Assembly: GCF_025143365.1 (NCBI RefSeq)
Contig: NZ_JALXPE010000086.1
Coordinates: 1-12,013, forward strand
Origin: Microbacterium sp. p3-SID336
GTDB taxonomy: Bacteria > Actinomycetota > Actinomycetes > Actinomycetales > Microbacteriaceae
DNA length: 12,013 nucleotides
Reading direction: 5' to 3'
Shown: positions 7,323 through 12,013 of the stretch, piece after piece
Numbering within the stretch: the first letter of the stretch is position 1
Layout: every line of letters begins with the position of its first letter
Program-made: the position numbers and the translations under genes
Notes under the pieces: generated by a model
The model's input: only the letters and a program-made list of their open reading frames with translations
The model's database searches: none
What the model was told of the DNA's origin: nothing

Positions 7323-8380
7323 CGGGCTTCCCTTCCTGAGTCATCGGCGTCTCCGGGAGCGCCGGCGTGCGAGCGGTCGAGGTAGGCCTGCAGCAGGGCC
7401 GCGGCATCCTCGGCGCCGTCGATCGTGACGATGAAGGCGCCGCGGTCGCGGCGCTGCACCTCGATGGCCGGCCCCTGACGCATCACGATCCCGCTGCGAC
7501 CGTCGGGACCGATGCGCCACCCCCACCCGCCGAACTCCCCGAACGGGGAGATGCTCACGGCCCTGGCGGCAGCGATGTCGGCGAGCGGGATGCGCGTGCG
7601 CGGCCAGCCGACGAGCGACCTGGCGTCGATGCCCTCGGGAGTGACGCGCACCCGGAAGGAGGCCGTCGCGGCGAGTGCCAGCGCCACGACCACGGCCACG
7701 AGCGCGGCGATCCACGCGCCCTCGATCCCGGCGACGAGCATCACGACGGCCAGCACCACGAGTCCGGCCAGTACGAGGAACAGGAACACCAGCGCACCGC
7801 GGGGCATCGTCGTGGTTCCGACCCACACCACGCGCTCCCCCTCTGCGACACGTACCGCGTGCCGTGGTTCGAGCGTGCGCCCGCGTTCGGGCCGCACGCG
7901 CGGCTGGACGATCCAGGCGAGACCGCCCAGCACCAGGAGAGCGGAGAACGCCAGCGCCATGACCCCGCCGATGCCTGCGACCTCGCCAGGGGCATCGGCA
8001 TCGCGTTGCAGCGCGAGCGAACCGAGGCAGAGAACGGCGGCGAAGACCGACATCCCGGCGGCGAGCGCCCCCATCAACCGGGCGGCACCGCCCCAGTGGG
8101 CGCCCACCGCCACGAGAGTCGCGGCGACCATGACGAGCGGGATGCCGAGCCCCACGCCGAGCAGGATCCAGGCGTAGGTGACCGGAGGGCCGAAGCGATC
8201 GGCGCCGCCGACACCCCAGTGCGTGGCGACTTCCGCGGGGAGCGACGGCAGCCAGGACAGCAGCACGGAAGCCGCGATGCCCACCACGACCACGGGGATG
8301 ACGGCGGCCACCAGCAGGAACGCCGTGCGCGCGCGACGGAGCAGTGCGGGCGGCGTGCGGGTCAGGTCGTGGGTGGTCAT
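7319..8380 (-). CDS. DUF1648 domain membrane protein with C-terminal PH-like segment
   Basis: A 353-residue membrane protein. The N-terminal part matches DUF1648: a first transmembrane helix (about 20-43), then LPAEVATHWGVGGADRFGPP (about 47-66), the family's hallmark extracytoplasmic loop, and a second helix (68-92). Further helices lie at about 103-123 and 137-158, then a helix pair at about 195-240. Residues about 243-335 are soluble with alternating strands and a final helix (AAALLQAYLDR), resembling a small bacterial PH-like domain; this part is a structural guess. DUF1648 is the N-terminal domain of SdpI, the Bacillus immunity and signalling protein. The ATG at 8380 overlaps the gntR TGA (ATGA), and GGAGG lies 7 nt upstream. 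The 3' end overlaps the CPBP gene by 4 nt. Confidence 0.85.
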   Translation of the reverse strand: MTTHDLTRTPPALLRRARTAFLLVAAVIPVVVVGIAASVLLSWLPSLPAEVATHWGVGGADRFGPPVTYAWILLGVGLGIPLVMVAATLVAVGAHWGGAARLMGALAAGMSVFAAVLCLGSLALQRDADAPGEVAGIGGVMALAFSALLVLGGLAWIVQPRVRPERGRTLEPRHAVRVAEGERVVWVGTTTMPRGALVFLFLVLAGLVVLAVVMLVAGIEGAWIAALVAVVVALALAATASFRVRVTPEGIDARSLVGWPRTRIPLADIAAARAVSISPFGEFGGWGWRIGPDGRSGIVMRQGPAIEVQRRDRGAFIVTIDGAEDAAALLQAYLDRSHAGAPGDADDSGREAR

Positions 8381-8775
8381 GCGGAAGCCTCCTCGTGGTC
8401 TGCGGGAGTGGGCGGGAGCACGGCGTCGGCGCGGTGCGTGCGGACGATGCCGGCGACCGTCTCGGCCGAGACGCCCAGCGTGGCAGCGCGCCGCACGAGG
8501 CCGTCGATCTGGTGCGCGAGCTCGACGAGCGGTGCGGCGGATGCGGCGATGACCGCTCCCCGGCCACGACGGAGGTCGACGAGCCCCTCGTCGCGCAGCC
8601 GCTGATAGGCGTGGAGCACCGTGTGCTGGTTGATGTCGAGGGCGCCGGCGACATCGCGCGCCGACGGGAGCCGGTCGCCCGGCACCAGGGCCCCGGCGAG
8701 GATGTCGGCCCGGATGGACGCCGCCACCTGGTCGTACAGCGGCTGGGGGCTGTCGATGTCGACTCTGATCAGCAC
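8377..8775 (-). CDS. GntR family transcriptional regulator, YtrA subfamily
   Basis: A 132-residue regulator. Residues about 10-75 form the GntR winged helix: QPLYDQVAASIRADILAG (11-28), PGDRLPSARDVAGALDIN (32-49), then HTVLHAYQRLRDEGLVDLRRGRG (about 51-73). Only about 55 residues follow, too few for an FadR, HutC or MocR effector domain. This short helical dimerisation tail is typical of the YtrA subfamily, whose members usually repress their own operon. The start is GTG at 8775 (MLIRVDIDSPQPLYDQV) with GGAGGG immediately upstream. It is the first gene of an operon with the DUF1648, CPBP and methyltransferase genes; its stop overlaps the next start by 4 nt. A CTAG-rich site in its promoter is the likely operator. 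Confidence 0.93.
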   Translation of the reverse strand: MLIRVDIDSPQPLYDQVAASIRADILAGALVPGDRLPSARDVAGALDINQHTVLHAYQRLRDEGLVDLRRGRGAVIAASAAPLVELAHQIDGLVRRAATLGVSAETVAGIVRTHRADAVLPPTPADHEEASA

Positions 8776-8792
8776 GCGCCCTCCGTTCTTCT

Positions 8793-8828
8793 CTAGTTAT
8801 TCTAGGTGAACTAGAACAACTGTGACAA
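8793..8828 (-). promoter_or_regulatory. Promoter and putative operator of the gntR operon
   Basis: On the minus strand a -35-like TTGTCA (8828-8823) and a -10-like TAGAAT (8804-8799) are 18 nt apart, giving a start about 17 nt before the gntR GTG. Inside lies an inverted repeat with 9-bp arms (8797-8805 and 8811-8819, one mismatch) around a 5-bp spacer. Three CTAG tetranucleotides start at 8793, 8802 and 8811, exactly 9 bp apart. A protein bound here would block RNA polymerase, fitting autorepression by the GntR protein. The stretch is clearly AT-richer than its surroundings. Confidence 0.7.
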
Positions 8829-8864
8829 CCCTCCAGCCGTCTTCGCCGCCCACGTCTTCTCCTC

Positions 8865-8870
8865 CACACT
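8865..8870 (+). promoter_or_regulatory. Putative -10 of a leaderless promoter for the DUF4442 gene
   Basis: CACACT ends 6 nt before the ATG at 8877. It keeps the two key -10 bases (A at position 2, T at position 6). A weak TTCGCC lies 17 nt upstream at 8842-8847. There is no Shine-Dalgarno before the ATG. The divergent gntR promoter is some 40 bp to the left. Confidence 0.35.
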
Positions 8871-8876
8871 GGGGTC

Positions 8877-9347
8877 ATGCGCATCACCCCCCGCCGCCTC
8901 GCCCTCGGTATGAGCCTGTGGATCCCGAACCTGTGCAGCGGCATCCGCGTGCGCCGCTTCAGCGACGACTGGACCTCGGCGACCGTCGAGCTGCACGTGA
9001 ACGTGCTCACCCGCAACTACGTCAAGACGGCGTTCGGCGGATCCATGTCGGCCATGACCGACCCGTACTTCTTCATGCTCGTGATGCACCAGCTCGGACG
9101 CGACTACGTGGTGTGGGACACCCGCGGCGAGATCGAGTTCGTGAAGCCGGGGCGCGGAGTGCTCACGGCCGAGTTCCACGTGCCGCGATCCGTCGTCGAG
9201 GACCTGCGGCAGCGTGCGCACGGCGGCGCCAAGGTGCTCGAGTGGTTCGAGACCGTCATCACCGACCGGGACGGCGATGTCGTCGCGCGCGTGCGCCGCG
9301 AGGTGTACGTCCGCGAGAAGAAGCGCGTCACCGTGGCTCGCGCCTGA
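8877..9347 (+). CDS. DUF4442 protein (hotdog fold, thioesterase-like)
   Basis: A 156-residue protein of the DUF4442 family, which belongs to the hotdog-fold thioesterase/acyl-CoA-binding superfamily related to PaaI. The segment NYVKTAFGGSMSAMTDPYFF (47-66) is the family signature, where the loop and central helix begin. DTRGEIEFVKPGRG (81-94) and the strands up to REVYVREKKR (141-150) complete the fold. A catalytic acid cannot be assigned with certainty (Asp62 in the helix is a candidate), and the natural acyl substrate is unknown. The start follows from family length and from the leaderless-type -10 sequence. It is transcribed divergently from gntR and is followed after 39 nt by the permease gene, perhaps as a pair. 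Confidence 0.85.
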   Translation: MRITPRRLALGMSLWIPNLCSGIRVRRFSDDWTSATVELHVNVLTRNYVKTAFGGSMSAMTDPYFFMLVMHQLGRDYVVWDTRGEIEFVKPGRGVLTAEFHVPRSVVEDLRQRAHGGAKVLEWFETVITDRDGDVVARVRREVYVREKKRVTVARA

Positions 9348-9386
9348 CGTCACCCGCTGTTCACCCGGACGTGCGAGCATGACCGG

Positions 9387-10649
9387 ATGCCCCTCGCCCG
9401 CCGCCTGACCCTCGCCGACGCCGTCGCCATCGGCCTGGGCTCCATGATCGGCGCCGGTGTCTTCGCCGTGTGGGCTCCCGCCATCGGGGTCGCCGGCAGC
9501 GGGATCCTGATCGCCCTCGCGATCGCCGCCGTCGTCGCATACTGCAACGCGACCTCTTCCGCCCAGCTCGCGGCCGTGCACCCCGTGGCCGGCGGCACCT
9601 ACGCCTACGCTCGCGCCGAGATCGGGCCGTGGTGGGGATTCGTCGCCGGCTGGTGCTTCGTGATCGGCAAGATCGCGAGCTGCGCCGCCATGGCCATGAC
9701 CTTCGCGGCCTACGCCGCCCCGGCCGCATGGCAGGTCCCGGTCGCGGTGCTCGCGGTCGCGGCGCTGGTCGTCGTCAACTGCCTGGGCGTGACGCGCACG
9801 GCACTGCTCACCCGCGTCCTCGTGGTGTGCTCGCTGCTCGGTCTCGCGGTCGTGGTGGCCGCGGGAGTCGGCGCCCTCCCGACCGCGACCCCTGCTCCCC
9901 TGCCCGACGCCACCGCGTACGGCGTGCTCCAGGGTGCCGGCCTGCTGTTCTTCGCCTTCGCCGGCTACGCGCGCATCGCCACGATGGGCGAAGAGGTGGT
10001 GGCCCCGGCGCGGACCATCCCCCGCGCCATCGTGCTCGCGCTCGGCGGTGCGGTGATCGTCTACGCCCTGGTCGGCATCACCGTGGTCCTCGTGCTCGGG
10101 GCCGACGCGAGCGATGCCACCGCACCGCTCGCCGACGTGCTGAGCAGCGCGGGCTGGTCGGCCCTCGCTCCGCTTGTGCGCATCGCCGCCGCGGCCGCCT
10201 CGCTCGGCGCACTCCTCGCCCTGCTCACGGGCATCGGCCGCACCACCCTCGCCATGGCGCGAGAGGACGATCTGCCGCGGTTCCTCGCGCACATCGACCG
10301 GCGGCATCAGGTGCCGCAGCGCGCCGAGATCGTCATCGGACTGCTCGTGATCGGCATCGTGCTGGTCGCGGACCTGCGCGAGGCCATCGGCTTCTCGTCG
10401 TTCGGGGTGCTGCTGTACTACCTCATCGCCAACGCCGCCGCGTTCCGCCAAGGCCCCGAGGCACGACGCTACCCCCGCGCGCTGCAGGTGCTCGGAGCCC
10501 TCGGCTGCCTCGTGCTCGTGAACACCCTGCCCGTGCTGGCGTCCCTGGTCGGGACCGCCGTCGTGCTCGCCGGAGTGGCCTACCGCGTGGTGCGCCTGCG
10601 CCTCGCACGGAGGGCCGCTCCCCCTCAGCCGCCGGCCTCCGCGCGATAG
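9387..10649 (+). CDS. APC family amino-acid permease
   Basis: A 420-residue integral membrane transporter of the amino acid–polyamine–organocation superfamily. About 12 hydrophobic segments are visible. The unwound TM1 signature GLGSMIGAGVF is at 16-26. The TM6 region FFAFAGYARIATMGEEVVAP (188-207), followed by RTIPRAI (209-215), is the conserved substrate-binding and intracellular-gate segment. ARE(D)DLPRFLAHID (about 291-304) after TM8 is also typical. The substrate is probably an amino acid or amine taken up by H+ or Na+ symport; it cannot be narrowed further. No Shine-Dalgarno precedes the ATG; GAGCAT ends 6 nt before it, so leaderless initiation or coupling to the DUF4442 gene is possible. 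Its last 25 nt overlap the AraC gene on the opposite strand. Confidence 0.93.
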   Translation: MPLARRLTLADAVAIGLGSMIGAGVFAVWAPAIGVAGSGILIALAIAAVVAYCNATSSAQLAAVHPVAGGTYAYARAEIGPWWGFVAGWCFVIGKIASCAAMAMTFAAYAAPAAWQVPVAVLAVAALVVVNCLGVTRTALLTRVLVVCSLLGLAVVVAAGVGALPTATPAPLPDATAYGVLQGAGLLFFAFAGYARIATMGEEVVAPARTIPRAIVLALGGAVIVYALVGITVVLVLGADASDATAPLADVLSSAGWSALAPLVRIAAAAASLGALLALLTGIGRTTLAMAREDDLPRFLAHIDRRHQVPQRAEIVIGLLVIGIVLVADLREAIGFSSFGVLLYYLIANAAAFRQGPEARRYPRALQVLGALGCLVLVNTLPVLASLVGTAVVLAGVAYRVVRLRLARRAAPPQPPASAR

Positions 10650-11404
10650 GACCTCGGCGCGACCCCGAGCACGGCACGGAAGTCCCTCGTGAGGTGCGCG
10701 TGGTCGGCGTAGCCCAGCTCGGCCGCGACCGACGCCAGATCGGCCTCCGGCTGCTCGCGGATCCGCTGCGCGGCCTCCTGCAGTCGACGTCGCCGGATCA
10801 TGGCCGCGGGCGAGAGCCCCACATGCCGGTGGGTCAGCCGCTGCAGCGTGCGCACCGAGACCGCCAGACGGGTCGCCGCCTCCTCGGGGGTGTCGGCGGC
10901 TCCCTCGCCGAGCAGCACGTCGACGAGGGCGTTGGCGTGGCGCCCCGCCGCCCGCACCGGGCCGACGCGGCGCACCAGCCATGCCGAGAACGCCGCGACG
11001 GCGCGCTCCCTGTGGCCGTCGCCGCCGGCCATCGCCGCCGCGACCGCCGTGCACAGCTCGGGCGCGTCGAACGGCCGCGAGCGGTCCACCAGAGCCGCCG
11101 GATCCTCGACGAGAGCCGCGACCGCCGCCGGACGCAGCAGGGCCCCCACGGCCCACCCGCGCCCGCGGAGGTCGCGATGCGAGGCGGTGGTCGTGGCCCC
11201 CGCGAGCACCACCCCGTCCTGCTCGACCACCAGGTTCAGCGCCGGATAGGAGACGATGTCCTGCCGGGACGAGCGCCCCGGTTCGACATCCCACTCCGGG
11301 ATCCAGAACCACGCCGCGAGCTCCGCGGTCGCAGGCGCGGGAGGCAGCCGGTGGAACTGCGGCAGCCGCGCCGGGTAGAGCACGCCCCTGGTCGGATTCA
11401 CCAT
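10625..11404 (-). CDS. AraC family transcriptional regulator with DUF6597-type N-terminus
   Basis: A 259-residue regulator. The C-terminal AraC/XylS DNA-binding domain (about 165-255) has two helix-turn-helix motifs: TPEEAATRLAVSVRTLQRLT (172-191) and DLASVAAELGYADHAHLTRD (222-241), ending FRAVLGVAPRSYR (242-254). The N-terminal part (YPARLPQFHRLPPAP…AAWFWIPEW…DIVSYPALNLVV) resembles the DUF6597 sensor domain found in such regulators; its ligand is unknown. The ATG at 11404 gives MVNPTRGVLYPARLPQ, and TACGCT lies 7 nt upstream, suggesting a leaderless start. A start at 11467 would run across this promoter and add a non-conserved segment. It is divergent from the VOC gene, its likely target, and convergent with the permease gene. 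Confidence 0.92.
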   Translation of the reverse strand: MVNPTRGVLYPARLPQFHRLPPAPATAELAAWFWIPEWDVEPGRSSRQDIVSYPALNLVVEQDGVVLAGATTTASHRDLRGRGWAVGALLRPAAVAALVEDPAALVDRSRPFDAPELCTAVAAAMAGGDGHRERAVAAFSAWLVRRVGPVRAAGRHANALVDVLLGEGAADTPEEAATRLAVSVRTLQRLTHRHVGLSPAAMIRRRRLQEAAQRIREQPEADLASVAAELGYADHAHLTRDFRAVLGVAPRSYRAEAGG

Positions 11405-11501
11405 GCGGCTCAGCGTAGAGCGCACCGCCGACGCTCGTCGCCCGCAGGACCTGTCGCGCATCTTCAAGCCGTCGCGGACAGCGCCGTCCTACCGTGGCGG
11501 C
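11405..11501. promoter_or_regulatory. Divergent promoter region between the AraC and VOC genes
   Basis: This 97-bp region must hold both promoters. On the minus strand TACGCT (plus 11412-11417) ends 7 nt before the AraC ATG. On the plus strand TACCGT (11490-11495) ends 6 nt before the VOC ATG. Neither gene has a Shine-Dalgarno, and no clear -35 is seen. Two direct repeats GTCGCGCA (11453-11460) and GTCGCGGA (11471-11478) lie 18 bp apart at about -49 and -31 relative to the VOC start, where AraC-type activators usually bind. A 12-bp palindrome CGACG-CT-CGTCG spans 11429-11440. Confidence 0.45.
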
Positions 11502-12013
11502 ATGACGAATCAGACACCCACCACGGGCGTGACCGGTGCGCACACGACCGCCGGCCGCCCGCACTCCGCGACCTCCCTCACGCCCTTCCTCGCCATCCGC
11601 GGCGCCGCCGAGGCCATCGCGTTCTACCGCGACGTCTTCGGCGCCCGTGTGGTCGACGTGACCGAGTTCGGCGGCGTCGTGGCGCATGCCGACCTCGACT
11701 TCGGTCTGGGCCGGCTGCAGCTCGGCGAACCCAGTCCCGAGTATCACCTGGTCCCCGCGCCGGACGGCGACGACGACTGCTACTCGATGGGCCTGTACGT
11801 GGCTGACGTGGACGACGTGGTGGCCAGAGCCGAGGCGGCAGGGGCCACCGTGCGCGAGGCGCCCTCGCACTTCGTGTCCGGCGACCGCTTCGCCAGCATC
11901 CGCGACCCGTTCGGGGTCCGCTGGTCGATCATGACCCGCGTCGAGGACCTCACCGACGAGGAGAGCGCCCGGCGGGTCGCGGAGTGGGCGCAGTCGTTCA
12001 GTGCGGCCCCGCA
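11502..12013 (+). CDS. VOC superfamily (glyoxalase/PhnB-like) protein, 3' end cut by window edge
   Basis: 170 complete residues are visible with no stop before the edge. After a variable N-terminus (about 1-25), the paired beta-alpha-beta-beta-beta modules of the vicinal oxygen chelate fold can be followed. Module 1 is LTPFLAIRGAAEAIAFYRDV (26-45) to GGVVAHADLDFG (57-68). Module 2 is YSMGLYVADVDDVVARAEAAG (94-114) to FASIRDPFGVRWSIMTR (130-146). The pattern FYRDVFGA plus DPFGVRWSI is typical of PhnB-like glyoxalase/bleomycin-resistance proteins. Metal ligands and substrate cannot be assigned, so enzyme or drug-binding roles are both possible. TACCGT 6 nt before the ATG suggests a leaderless transcript. 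The divergent AraC gene is the likely regulator. Family length suggests only a few residues are missing. Confidence 0.88.
   Translation, partial: MTNQTPTTGVTGAHTTAGRPHSATSLTPFLAIRGAAEAIAFYRDVFGARVVDVTEFGGVVAHADLDFGLGRLQLGEPSPEYHLVPAPDGDDDCYSMGLYVADVDDVVARAEAAGATVREAPSHFVSGDRFASIRDPFGVRWSIMTRVEDLTDEESARRVAEWAQSFSAAP

Noticed and set aside
9470..11806. 778-codon plus-strand open frame across the permease, AraC and VOC genes
   Set aside because: It gives an Arg-rich translation with no domain and conflicts with three recognised genes in other frames.
8811..11870. Very long open frame (about 1000 codons) on the minus strand opposite the DUF4442 and permease genes
   Set aside because: It is antisense to well-supported genes with recognisable families, its translation is low-complexity Gly/Arg/His-rich without motifs, and long stop-free frames are expected at this GC content.

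Overview
The window is very GC-rich (strong G/C bias at third codon positions), densely packed and almost free of non-coding space. The gene order eno – FtsB-like septum protein – DUF501 protein – S8 protease – type II NADH dehydrogenase, and leaderless-looking start sites, point to a high-GC actinobacterium, most likely Microbacteriaceae (Microbacterium or a close relative). The genus is an inference; there is no rRNA or other phylogenetic marker here. No tRNA, rRNA, CRISPR array, insertion sequence or prophage gene was seen, and no intergenic stretch exceeds about 125 bp.

Layout. (1) 1-5363, minus strand, read right to left: enolase, an FtsB/DivIC-like septum protein, a DUF501 protein, a membrane-anchored subtilisin-like (mycosin-like) protease and type II NADH dehydrogenase (ndh, whose C-terminal end is cut off by the left edge). 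This housekeeping cluster combines glycolysis, cell division and the respiratory chain. Between eno and ftsB lie three tandem 25-bp units, each forming a 6-bp GC hairpin on the transcribed strand. (2) 5486-8775, minus strand: a four-gene operon with the order GntR/YtrA-type repressor, DUF1648 membrane protein, CPBP intramembrane protease and O-methyltransferase. The first three genes are joined by 4-nt ATGA overlaps and the last by a 4-nt gap. Its promoter (8793-8828) carries three CTAG tetranucleotides exactly 9 bp apart, the only CTAGs I found in the window. (3) 8877-10649, plus strand: a DUF4442 hotdog-fold protein and an APC-family amino-acid permease. (4) 10625-11404, minus strand: an AraC-type regulator whose 3' end overlaps the permease gene tail to tail by 25 nt. 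(5) 11502 to the right edge, plus strand: a VOC/glyoxalase-like protein transcribed divergently from the AraC gene.

How the parts may work together. The eno-to-ndh cluster is conserved core. The GntR operon is the most system-like piece. A small YtrA-type repressor lacks a large ligand domain, its likely operator sits inside its own promoter, and it controls a DUF1648 (SdpI-like N-terminal family) membrane protein and a complete CPBP protease. Both families include members linked to peptide-toxin or bacteriocin immunity, so an envelope-stress or self-immunity module is a reasonable but unproven reading. Several genes (DUF501, DUF4442, AraC, VOC, perhaps the permease) have a -10-like hexamer only 6-7 nt before the start codon and no Shine-Dalgarno sequence, which suggests leaderless mRNAs. 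In contrast eno, ftsB, gntR and the DUF1648 gene have clear Shine-Dalgarno sequences.
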